Source: Saprospiraceae bacterium (lineage in GTDB: Bacteria; Bacteroidota; Bacteroidia; Chitinophagales; Saprospiraceae). Taken from it: a stretch of 33,248 bases of DNA. Position 1 is the stretch's first letter, and each line of letters starts with the position of its first letter. The stretch spans positions 1 to 33,248 of the forward strand of contig JAHDCG010000066.1 of the NCBI GenBank assembly GCA_020629965.1, given 5' to 3'. Below the pieces are notes generated by a model. The model ran no database searches, had not been told where the DNA came from, and saw nothing but the letters and a program-made list of their open reading frames with translations. A program made the position numbers and the translations under genes. Positions 1-7,122 of the stretch are shown here, one piece after another.

Positions 1-2
1 TG

Positions 3-56
3 AAACTCACCTTCGATTTAGCCCCGAATACCAAAGCCTTTTATCACCAAAATTAG
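3..56 (+). CDS. 3' end of an unidentified gene (partial)
   Basis: An open frame enters from the left edge and stops at TAG 54-56. It encodes 17 residues ending ...NTKAFYHQN. The composition looks like a genuine protein C-terminus, and the stop lies just before the first REP-like element. That is the usual position of such elements, after a gene end. Too little is present to name a family. A second frame stays open to 66, so the frame assignment is tentative. Confidence 0.35.
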   Translation, partial: KLTFDLAPNTKAFYHQN

Positions 57-66
57 TAACTACTTA

Positions 67-243
67 GGTGTCTGACGCTGATATTGACAGAAAGCGAAAA
101 TATCGCAAATAAAATCTAAAATTAAGCAAAAATGAGCGTCTGACACCGATGATGATTAAAATCGGTGTCAGACACTTCTTACTCGCAAACCCTCGGTAAA
201 CATTAGCTTTTCCGCGGTCTGCTCGGGTTAAGTGTCAGACACC
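67..243. repeat. Nested-palindrome REP-like element, copy 1
   Basis: Four 13-bp boxes lie at 67-79 (GGTGTCTGACGCT), 135-147 (AGCGTCTGACACC), 164-176 (GGTGTCAGACACT) and 231-243 (AGTGTCAGACACC). Box 1 is the reverse complement of box 4 with one mismatch, and box 2 of box 3 with one mismatch, so the unit folds into an outer and an inner stem. Spacing is 68, 29 and 67 bp between box starts. Two further copies with the same plan lie at 2014-2199 and 5375-5561. The element ends 27 bp before the next start codon. Confidence 0.8.
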
Positions 244-270
244 TAAACAATTACCAAAATTATAAAAAAC

Positions 271-2004
271 ATGAAAAATTCTTTACAAAATCTCCATACA
301 CTCGCTTTGCTTGCCCTCTTCTTTTGCAGCACACAAACCCTCTCGGCTCAACACTGTCCCGCCGGACAAGTCGAGGTGTTTTTTAACTTGACGGGCAGTA
401 CCGGCGGCGCGGTTCCGCGTCTCGGCATCGACACCGATAAAAACGGTACACCCGATAATTTTGTCAATATGTACGACGGCGCGGACTTAGCCGGTAATGC
501 CGACGGCTGGTATCAATGCTCCGTTTGTTTGCCCGAAAACGAGCAAATCTGGTACATTTATACCTACGCCGACGGCAGTTGGGAAAATCAGGATTTGCTC
601 GCCGACCTTTCTACCAAAACCTGTGCTAACGACAACTCTTGGGAAGGGAATCCCTGCTACGAGTGTCCTGTCAGAGGTCATTACGGTCCGAATTTTAACT
701 TTGCGCAGCGCGTCTTGAACGTTGCCGCCGCCCCGCTCAATGTTCACGAAACCATCGGTCAGTGCCCCTCGCCGAGAACGACAAGCGGAGCTTATACCCA
801 CTACGAACCCCGCCTGATGAATGCTCTGCCCAATTCTTCTAACCTTACGACGGCAACCGACCGCACCCAAAGCGCAGACGGCTGGGTGACGTTTTGGAAC
901 GATGCGGGTACGGCAACGGACTTTAGCGACGACTACATTTTGTTTTCTATCGAAAACCATTTCCTCATGGTCAACGGGACTTATCAGCACTGGAATTTGC
1001 AAGTCAACCGCGCCAAAGTTAATACGCCGACAAATCCGCCGCTGGCACAATGGCACGCAAGCGACCCGGCGACTTTCATCAATAATCCCTCGGGCGGCGC
1101 GGCACGCATGACACGCTACTGGGATTACTTATGGGATAATGATTTGCCCGCCGACGTCGGGGTACGTTTTTACTACACCCAAGCCGAAGTTGACGAAGTG
1201 AACAACATCATCACAGCCAACGGCGGCACCGCTTTGACCGATGAGTCGGAAATGAGTTTGTATAAAGTGACAAGCGGCGAATTTCCGTGGGACATCGCCA
1301 ATTTGGCTCCCGAAGACGTGCAGTTACTCGCTTACGACGGCGGCGCGACTTCCGTATCGCAGTTTGATTATGCAACCGTGGGCGGCGGCAGTTCGACCAA
1401 ATATTTTGAATTTGAGGTAGCCGGCTTTTCGGGTGGCGGGGGCGGCGGTGTCAGCGGCGGCGAGTCATTTTTGCCGATAGAGTTGACAGAATTTAAGGCA
1501 AACCCCGAAGCCAAAGCCGTCAAACTCGCTTGGACGACCGCGACCGAAATCGACAACGATTATTTTGAATTGGAGCACAGTACCGACCGCAGTGATTTCT
1601 CCGTCATCGGCAAAGTCAGCGGCGGCGGTAATACCCACACGGAAACGAATTACGCATTTACGCACGACACGCCGCGCAACGGCGTGAACTACTACCGCCT
1701 GATCAGCACGGCATACGACGGCACGAAAGAATACAGCAGCGTTATCTCGGTTTCTTTTGCCAATGAAGGCAGATTGACGGTTTATCCTTCGCTCGTTGCG
1801 GGTGACTTTTTAAATATCGAGTTTATGGGTAATGAAACGCAAGTCACCGTTTTCAACCAAACGGGACAGGCGGTTTTGACACAGACTTTAGACATGACGG
1901 CGGGCAGCAATCGCTTGCAAATTGCCGAGTTGCCGGCGGGCGTTTACTATCTCACCGCGCAAAACAATAATGTGCGCGAGACGGTGAAATTTGTGAAGCG
2001 GTAA
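271..2004 (+). CDS. Secreted protein with T9SS type A C-terminal sorting domain
   Basis: A 577-residue protein with a Sec signal peptide at about residues 1-26 (hydrophobic core LALLALFFCS, then SAQ). Residues 27 to about 385 form a Cys-containing region that I do not recognise. A glycine-rich linker follows at about 387-397. A fibronectin-III-like segment typical of Bacteroidota secreted proteins runs from about 400 to 495 (starts FLPIELTEF). A T9SS type A sorting domain fills about 500-577 (starts LTVYPS, ends ETVKFVKR). It is therefore predicted to be exported, passed through the type IX system and anchored or released at the surface. Substrate and activity are unknown. The gene is bracketed by REP-like copies 1 and 2. 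A binding or hydrolytic role on algal polysaccharide would suit the neighbours but is only a guess. Confidence 0.85.
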   Translation: MKNSLQNLHTLALLALFFCSTQTLSAQHCPAGQVEVFFNLTGSTGGAVPRLGIDTDKNGTPDNFVNMYDGADLAGNADGWYQCSVCLPENEQIWYIYTYADGSWENQDLLADLSTKTCANDNSWEGNPCYECPVRGHYGPNFNFAQRVLNVAAAPLNVHETIGQCPSPRTTSGAYTHYEPRLMNALPNSSNLTTATDRTQSADGWVTFWNDAGTATDFSDDYILFSIENHFLMVNGTYQHWNLQVNRAKVNTPTNPPLAQWHASDPATFINNPSGGAARMTRYWDYLWDNDLPADVGVRFYYTQAEVDEVNNIITANGGTALTDESEMSLYKVTSGEFPWDIANLAPEDVQLLAYDGGATSVSQFDYATVGGGSSTKYFEFEVAGFSGGGGGGVSGGESFLPIELTEFKANPEAKAVKLAWTTATEIDNDYFELEHSTDRSDFSVIGKVSGGGNTHTETNYAFTHDTPRNGVNYYRLISTAYDGTKEYSSVISVSFANEGRLTVYPSLVAGDFLNIEFMGNETQVTVFNQTGQAVLTQTLDMTAGSNRLQIAELPAGVYYLTAQNNNVRETVKFVKR

Positions 2005-2013
2005 GTTTGCGAA

Positions 2014-2199
2014 GGAGTCTGACACTTTTCTAAGAAATGAAAAACAGACTTTGAATTAAACCGAAAACCAAAGCAAAAGTAAGTGTCTGACTCCTGTTTT
2101 TACAAACAGTCTTAAATTCCGGGAGTCAGACACTACTTTTTCAAACACTACGAAAATAGTTCATTTTTCGACCTTTTGCTAACCGTAGTGTCAGACTCC
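2014..2199. repeat. Nested-palindrome REP-like element, copy 2
   Basis: Boxes lie at 2014-2026 (GGAGTCTGACACT), 2082-2094 (AGTGTCTGACTCC), 2122-2134 (GGAGTCAGACACT) and 2187-2199 (AGTGTCAGACTCC). Box 1 is the exact reverse complement of box 4, and box 2 of box 3. Compared with copy 3, the GGTGTC arm has become GGAGTC and all four boxes have changed together, so base pairing is preserved. Spacing is 68, 40 and 65 bp. It fills the gap between the secreted protein and the glycoside hydrolase. Confidence 0.85.
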
Positions 2200-2233
2200 C
2201 TTATAATTTCCCTCACCGTTCCAAAAAAAAGTT

Positions 2234-3355
2234 ATGCCGGCAAAACTGTTTCTCCTCTCTGTGCTTCTGTTGCTGCTGAGTTGTAATGATTTTTCTTCGT
2301 CAAAATCAACCAAAGCAGAAAACTCCGGAAAAGTAAAATCGGAAAATTCGCTGCAAGACACGGACGATTTGAACTTTGCGGAATTACTGCAAGGCGTTTC
2401 CGCAGAGAACATTTTGTACGACTCGACGGATTATTTTAACTGGGGTTCGTCAATCGTAAAAGGTGAAGACGGAAAATACCATCTCTTTTATGCACAGATG
2501 CCGCGCGAACACGGCTTTACTTCTTGGCTTAACGACGGTGTAATTTCTCGCGCCGTTTCCGATTATTCCGCCGGACCTTATGTGCATCAAGAGGTCGTTT
2601 TGCGCGGGCGCGGTTACGGTCATTGGGATGAAACGACGGCGCACAATCCTTGGATTCAAAAATACGACGGCAAGTATTATTTGTACTACATTTCCACCAA
2701 TCACGGCGGCAGAAAACTGACCGAAGACGAACTGTACCAATCGCGTTACAAGTGGATTGACAATGAATTTCGGGCGTTGGTCAGAGAGAATCAGCGTATC
2801 GGAGTAGCCGTTGCCGAAAGTCCCGCCGGTCCGTGGCAGCGTTTTGACCGCCCGCTCGTCGAACCCGGCGGTCCGATTGCAACCATTACCTGCAACCCCG
2901 CCGTCACGCGCCGACCCAACGGCGGCTATATCATGTTAGTCAGAGGAGATATGCCCGACACTACGGAACTCGTGCGTCACCAAGCGGTCGCCCTCTCCCC
3001 CGCCCCGACCGGTCCGTGGACTATACAACCCAAAGCCGCTGTCAGCTATATGAATGCCGAAGACCCCGCGTTGTGGTACGATGCAAAGCGCGAACGTTAC
3101 TACGGCATTTACCACGGTTTCGGATATATGGGTTTGATAACTTCGCTCGACGGGCTGAATTGGAAGAAGGCGCGGCACTACAAAATCATGGATTTGGCGT
3201 ACAAAAATGCAGCGGGCGAAACGGTCGAAGTTGCCCGCATGGAACGCCCGTTTTTGTACCTCGAAGACGGAAAACCGACGGTGCTGACGGTTTCGATAAA
3301 ATTAGAAAGCGGAGAATCTTATTCGATGTTTATTCCTCTGCGAGTACCGAATTAA
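2234..3355 (+). CDS. Glycoside hydrolase lipoprotein, GH43/GH117-like five-bladed propeller
   Basis: A 373-residue protein starting with a lipoprotein signal (lipobox LLSC, Cys17), so it is expected to be membrane anchored. The remainder has the repeated blade motifs of GH43/GH117-type propeller enzymes: WGSSIVKGEDGKYHLFYA near residue 75, HNPWIQKYDGKYYLYY near 140, RIGVAVAESPAGPW near 185, AEDPALWYD near 275 and ERPFLYLEDGKPTVL near 340. GH117 enzymes remove 3,6-anhydro-L-galactose from neoagaro-oligosaccharides, which is the sugar consumed by the right-hand gene cluster, so that specificity is attractive. However, the exact family cannot be fixed by eye, and other GH43-like specificities remain possible. 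The 3' end overlaps the convergent esterase gene by 26 bp. Confidence 0.75.
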   Translation: MPAKLFLLSVLLLLLSCNDFSSSKSTKAENSGKVKSENSLQDTDDLNFAELLQGVSAENILYDSTDYFNWGSSIVKGEDGKYHLFYAQMPREHGFTSWLNDGVISRAVSDYSAGPYVHQEVVLRGRGYGHWDETTAHNPWIQKYDGKYYLYYISTNHGGRKLTEDELYQSRYKWIDNEFRALVRENQRIGVAVAESPAGPWQRFDRPLVEPGGPIATITCNPAVTRRPNGGYIMLVRGDMPDTTELVRHQAVALSPAPTGPWTIQPKAAVSYMNAEDPALWYDAKRERYYGIYHGFGYMGLITSLDGLNWKKARHYKIMDLAYKNAAGETVEVARMERPFLYLEDGKPTVLTVSIKLESGESYSMFIPLRVPN

Positions 3356-4136
3356 AAAACCTAAACGTCCGCCGCACGTGCCGCTGCCAATATGACCACT
3401 CGTGACCGCCGGCAAATTCTGCGTAGGTGTGTCCGATTTTAGCATCGCTAAGCTGTCGGTGCAACAGGCGATTGCCTTCGATTAAGTCGTCTTCCGTACC
3501 GCAATCAAAGCGCAGGGCGGGCAGGCGGTCGCGGTTCTTTTTCATGGCGTCGATGACCTGCGGAAGGTCGCAATTTTCCGTATAGTCACTCAACGGCTCT
3601 TCGACAAAAAGCGACATTTCTGCTAATTTTGTAATCGAACTGTGTCCCGAAATTGCCTTAAATTTTTCGGAAAAACGCGCCCCCAGCATCAGCGCGCCGT
3701 AGCCGCCCATACTCAGACCACCGATGCAGACTGCCGAACTATCGCTCGCCTGTGGAATATTTTCGCGCACAGCGGTTATCACGTCTTCACAAATCCACGC
3801 CGCAAAATTTTTTTGATGGTGCGCAAAATAGGCCGAGCCGTCACCCCACAGCCCGTCGGAGGGCATGGCAATTACGGCAGGTTCGATGTCCTTGTTTTGC
3901 ATCATTTCAGCGGCGGTTTTAGCGGCACCGCCTTTCATCGCCCATATCCACGCGCTGCCGTACACGCCGTGCAGCAGGATGTAAATCGGCAGGTCAGTTG
4001 TGCCTTCCGCGACCTCGGGGACGTAAAGGCAGATGTCGCCGCGCCCGCGCAGGTTGGGGGTTTTGACGGTGAGGAAGCGGAGTCCGTCGGACTCGTAGGC
4101 GGGGTCGGATAGTTCGATGGTTCGGAAACTGCTCAT
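3330..4136 (-). CDS. Alpha/beta-hydrolase esterase, S-formylglutathione hydrolase/FrmB-like
   Basis: A 268-residue putative esterase (PF00756, esterase D type). The nucleophile elbow GGLSMGGYGA places Ser142. The acid is Asp216 in DCGTEDDL and the base His245 in GGHEWSYW. The oxyanion segment LLHGVYGS is near residue 54. The family includes S-formylglutathione hydrolase, which releases formate in thiol-dependent formaldehyde oxidation. It is the last gene of the minus-strand P450/ferredoxin/reductase/dehydrogenase group, so hydrolysis of an S-formyl thiol made by the upstream dehydrogenase is the most economical role. Deacylation of a carbohydrate is the alternative. No signal peptide is visible, so it is probably cytoplasmic. 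The stop overlaps the convergent glycoside hydrolase gene. Confidence 0.8.
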   Translation of the reverse strand: MSSFRTIELSDPAYESDGLRFLTVKTPNLRGRGDICLYVPEVAEGTTDLPIYILLHGVYGSAWIWAMKGGAAKTAAEMMQNKDIEPAVIAMPSDGLWGDGSAYFAHHQKNFAAWICEDVITAVRENIPQASDSSAVCIGGLSMGGYGALMLGARFSEKFKAISGHSSITKLAEMSLFVEEPLSDYTENCDLPQVIDAMKKNRDRLPALRFDCGTEDDLIEGNRLLHRQLSDAKIGHTYAEFAGGHEWSYWQRHVRRTFRFFNSVLAEE

Positions 4137-4164
4137 GATGTTGTGGGTTTAGAGGTTGGGGAGC

Positions 4165-4203
4165 AGAGTGACTAATCTTTTGAAAGGTTAGTCACTCTTT
4201 TTT
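4165..4203 (+). terminator. Strong hairpin with U-tract (plus-strand sense)
   Basis: Arms at 4165-4180 and 4183-4198 (AGAGTGACTAAT... pairing with ...GGTTAGTCACTCT) are almost perfect. On the plus strand the hairpin runs into seven T residues. It sits between the dehydrogenase and esterase genes, both on the minus strand, so in the sense direction it lacks a U-tract. It could stop rightward read-through from the glycoside hydrolase transcript, or stabilise or process the minus-strand operon mRNA. Confidence 0.55.
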
Positions 4204-4215
4204 CTCGGTTATTTT

Positions 4216-5334
4216 CTAATCAAAAACGATTACCCCTTTTGCATTTTTGCCCGACAGCATATCGTCAAATGCCGTTTGCAAATCCTCCAAGCGGTATTCG
4301 CGGGTTATCATTTCGTCTAATTTCAGGTCGCCTTTTTTGTACAAGCGCATCAATTTCGGAAAATCAATCTGCGGGCGACACTTGCCGTACAGCGGATTGA
4401 TGTAGATTTTGTCCCATTCAAAAAGTCGCATATCAATCGTAATTTCTTCTTCGATGCCGCTGACCTGTACCGCCGTGCCCGCGTTGCGAATCATCGCCAA
4501 AGGTGCCGCGCCCAAAGCGGGTACCGCCGTGCATTCAAAAGCGTAATCCGCTCCCCTGCCGCCGAGCATTTCCTTAATTTTTTCGGCGGTTTGGGTCAAT
4601 CCCGTATCGTTTTTGTCCGCCAAAAGGGTATCCGTTGCGCCGAATTGCGTTGCCAATTCCAACTTGTGCGGATTGATATCGACGGCGATAATGCGCCCCG
4701 CGCCCGAAATCGCACAGGCATTTATCACATTTAAACCGACACCGCCGCACCCCAAAACCACCGCCGAGCTGCCCGCCGCCAATTTTGCCGAATTGACCAC
4801 CGAACCGTAGCCGGTCATCACGCCGCAGCTCACGATTGCCGCCGCCGAGTAGTTGAGATTTGCTTTGTCGGTTTTCACCAAAGCCGAGGTCTTGACCAAA
4901 GCGTATTCGCTCAAAGTGCCCAAATTAAAAGAGCGTTCAATAGGTTTTCCGTCGTATTGCGAACCCGCCAAATGCGCGTGACCCGGCGTGTAGCCGTTGC
5001 CGCCCGCCGTGACGGGGGAGTTGTTTTCGCAAATGTGCTGATTGCCCTCTTCGCACTGAAAACAGGTCATGCAGGGCGTCGCCCAGTTCAAAATGACCGC
5101 ATCGCCGACCGCAAAATCAGTGACGGCACTGCCGACTTGCTCGATGACGCCCGCGCCCTCGTGTCCCATGATGATGGGTTTTCCCCAATGTAAGGAATCG
5201 TAATCGGTGTGACACAGTCCGGCGGCTTTCATCTTGACGATGACTTCGTCCGGTTGCGGGTCGGCGATTGCTGTGTTTGCTATGATGAATTTTCCGTCGC
5301 CGGTGGCGATGGCACTTCTTGCTGTTAAACTCAT
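4216..5334 (-). CDS. Zinc-dependent alcohol dehydrogenase, class III/formaldehyde-dehydrogenase-like
   Basis: A 372-residue medium-chain dehydrogenase. Catalytic zinc ligands are Cys41 (GLCHTDY), His58-Glu59 (MGHEGAG) and Cys170. The structural zinc lobe is complete with Cys88, Cys91, Cys94 and Cys102. The nucleotide-binding motif LGCGGVGLN is at about 195-202, followed by Asp219, which favours NAD+. The architecture matches the class III ADH/thiol-dependent formaldehyde dehydrogenase branch. It lies downstream of a P450 system and upstream of an FrmB-type esterase, which suggests it oxidises formaldehyde released by O-demethylation, as a thiol adduct or directly. The thiol cofactor is unknown. 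A general alcohol dehydrogenase role is possible. A REP-like element and a heptad repeat separate it from the reductase gene, so it may have its own promoter. Confidence 0.85.
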   Translation of the reverse strand: MSLTARSAIATGDGKFIIANTAIADPQPDEVIVKMKAAGLCHTDYDSLHWGKPIIMGHEGAGVIEQVGSAVTDFAVGDAVILNWATPCMTCFQCEEGNQHICENNSPVTAGGNGYTPGHAHLAGSQYDGKPIERSFNLGTLSEYALVKTSALVKTDKANLNYSAAAIVSCGVMTGYGSVVNSAKLAAGSSAVVLGCGGVGLNVINACAISGAGRIIAVDINPHKLELATQFGATDTLLADKNDTGLTQTAEKIKEMLGGRGADYAFECTAVPALGAAPLAMIRNAGTAVQVSGIEEEITIDMRLFEWDKIYINPLYGKCRPQIDFPKLMRLYKKGDLKLDEMITREYRLEDLQTAFDDMLSGKNAKGVIVFD

Positions 5335-5338
5335 GTTT

Positions 5339-5366
5339 GGTTGTCAGTTGTCGGTTGTCAGTTGAC
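5339..5366. repeat. Heptad tandem repeat upstream of the zinc dehydrogenase
   Basis: Four consecutive 7-mers read GGTTGTC, AGTTGTC, GGTTGTC and AGTTGAC on the plus strand. They lie 5 bp from the start codon of the minus-strand dehydrogenase. In the mRNA sense this is a CAACTGACAACC-type A/C-rich leader. Repeats with the same period but different unit sequence precede several other catabolic genes in the window. Confidence 0.75.
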
Positions 5367-5374
5367 CGTGGCGA

Positions 5375-5561
5375 GGTGTCTGACACTTGATTAAATCAAA
5401 AATCGTAAAGCTATGATTATCAGTAAATTATGCTAAAAAGTGTCTGACACCGGTTATCGGTTTTCAAGTAAAAGGGTAAAGGTGTCAGACACTCCCTTTT
5501 GCTTTACTTTTTATTTTATTCGCAATTTCACTGCTGTCGTTTGGGTCAAGTGTCAGACACC
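5375..5561. repeat. Nested-palindrome REP-like element, copy 3
   Basis: Boxes lie at 5375-5387 (GGTGTCTGACACT), 5439-5451 (AGTGTCTGACACC), 5481-5493 (GGTGTCAGACACT) and 5549-5561 (AGTGTCAGACACC). Boxes 1/4 and 2/3 are exact reverse complements, with spacing 64, 42 and 68 bp. The last box lies inside the 3' end of the ferredoxin reductase gene and encodes its final residues. Confidence 0.85.
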
Positions 5562-6781
5562 TTTAGGAGATTCGCGGGCTTAAAAGGTTCGTCGGCGTTT
5601 GCCAATTTCGCTTTGTCGATTCTTTGCCCGCCTTTGATAAATTTCGTTCCTAAAACGAATGCTTTGCCGTTATTGACCGCATCGACTGCCAAGAGTTTTT
5701 CGCCCGAAAAATACCAAACCGAAAAGCAGTTCACTTTGTCGGCTTCCGTTCTGACGATTGCTTCCGTATGTCCTTCCGATAAGCCGACGATTTGTAATTT
5801 GACATCGTACTGATCGGACCAAAACCACGGAATTGCATCGTAAACCCTCTCCTTTTCGCAAATTGAAGCGGCCGCAACTTTGGCTTGGTCAACGGCATTT
5901 TGCACCGACTCCAAGCGCAAAAAGCGGTCGTAATGCACATTGTGATGAAAGGTGCAATCGCCGACGGCGTAAATATCGGGGTCGTTTGTTTGCGCAGCCG
6001 CGTTGACTTTAATGCCGTTTTCTATATTCAGCCCGGCGGCTTGCGCCAATTCGACATTAACACGAATACCGACACCGACGACCACCAAATCTGCGAGGTA
6101 AATCGAGCCGTCCGCGCATTTTATTTGTCCGTTTTCAATGGCGGTGACGTTTTTTTCGGTTAATATATCGACGCCGTTTTCGGAGTGTAATTTTTGAAAA
6201 AAATCGGACATCACCTCGGTCGTCACCCGCGCTAACAGTCTGCTTTCTCTTTCTAAAACGGTGACTTTCGCCCCCGCTTTATGCAAGGAAGCCGCCGTTT
6301 CCAAACCGATGTAACCGCCGCCGATAATGACGACTTGCTTGTTTTCGGAATCTTTTAAAGCCTTACGAATGTCGGAAGCATCCGCCGCCGAGCGCATCGG
6401 AAAAACGTTGTTATGCGCGGACAAACCGGGTAGGGGCGGCAGCAAAGGACGCGCACCGACGGCAAGTACCAATTTGTCGTAAGTGATTTTCTCACCCGTT
6501 TTCAAAGTGACGTCTTTAGCTCTGCGATTGATAGACGCGACGGTCTCGCCGAGGCGCAGGTCGATGTCGGCAATCCCGTAGCTCTCCGCCGTTTGCAGCA
6601 GTTTGCGGTCGGCATCTTCCGGGTCGGTGAGGTAAGTTTTGGACAGCGGCGGGCGATGGTACGGCAACTCCGGGTCTGCGTCGAGCAGGACGATTTTACC
6701 CGTCCAACCTTCTTTACGCAGCGCAAAGGCGCAGGTGACTCCGCCGTGGCTCGCGCCGATGATAAGGACGGTTTTTTGCAT
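5546..6781 (-). CDS. FAD-dependent NAD(P)H:ferredoxin reductase (class I P450 partner)
   Basis: A 411-residue pyridine-nucleotide-disulfide-type oxidoreductase of the putidaredoxin/rubredoxin reductase group. The N-terminal FAD site is IIGASHGGVTCAFALR, an unusual GASHGG in place of the common GxGxxG. The NAD(P)H site is VVIIGGGYIGLETAASL at about residues 150-166. The second FAD motif VGVGI...DIYAVGDC lies near 235-275. It passes electrons from NAD(P)H to the ferredoxin encoded 16 bp upstream, which feeds the P450. The C-terminus ...LLKVSDT and the stop codon overlap the last box of REP-like copy 3. That could mean the original terminus was replaced by repeat sequence. The length is normal for the family. 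Confidence 0.92.
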   Translation of the reverse strand: MQKTVLIIGASHGGVTCAFALRKEGWTGKIVLLDADPELPYHRPPLSKTYLTDPEDADRKLLQTAESYGIADIDLRLGETVASINRRAKDVTLKTGEKITYDKLVLAVGARPLLPPLPGLSAHNNVFPMRSAADASDIRKALKDSENKQVVIIGGGYIGLETAASLHKAGAKVTVLERESRLLARVTTEVMSDFFQKLHSENGVDILTEKNVTAIENGQIKCADGSIYLADLVVVGVGIRVNVELAQAAGLNIENGIKVNAAAQTNDPDIYAVGDCTFHHNVHYDRFLRLESVQNAVDQAKVAAASICEKERVYDAIPWFWSDQYDVKLQIVGLSEGHTEAIVRTEADKVNCFSVWYFSGEKLLAVDAVNNGKAFVLGTKFIKGGQRIDKAKLANADEPFKPANLLKVSDT

Positions 6782-6797
6782 GGCTGTTTTTGTAATT

Positions 6798-7112
6798 TTA
6801 TTCTTCTCCCGCTACTTTTAATACAAGTCCGTCGGGGGCATCGGCTACGTTGATTTGACAGCAAAGGCGGCTGTACTCGTTGACGTTGTCGTCAAATTCG
6901 AGCATGTCGTTTTCGATTTCGCCGGGTTTGCCGACTTGCTTCATAAACTCGGGCGCGACGTGTACGTGGCAGGTAGCGCAGGAGCAAACGCCGCCGCAGT
7001 TACCTTCGATGCCTTTGATATTATTGGCAACGGCGAGTTCCATGACGGAGCCGGAGCTGCCTTCGAGAGTGACGGTTTCGTTGTCGGTGGTGATGAAGGT
7101 TATTTTTTTCAT
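6798..7112 (-). CDS. 2Fe-2S ferredoxin, adrenodoxin/putidaredoxin type
   Basis: A 104-residue vertebrate-type [2Fe-2S] ferredoxin. Cluster ligands are Cys39, Cys45 and Cys48 (C-x5-C-x2-C in GNCGGVCSCATCHVHV) and Cys84 or Cys85 in SRLCCQI. This is the classical single-electron carrier of three-component class I P450 systems. It lies 10 bp after the P450 gene and 16 bp before the reductase gene on the same strand, so co-transcription and a shared function are very likely. It has no signal peptide and is cytoplasmic. Confidence 0.93.
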   Translation of the reverse strand: MKKITFITTDNETVTLEGSSGSVMELAVANNIKGIEGNCGGVCSCATCHVHVAPEFMKQVGKPGEIENDMLEFDDNVNEYSRLCCQINVADAPDGLVLKVAGEE

Positions 7113-7122
7113 TGTTTTGTTT

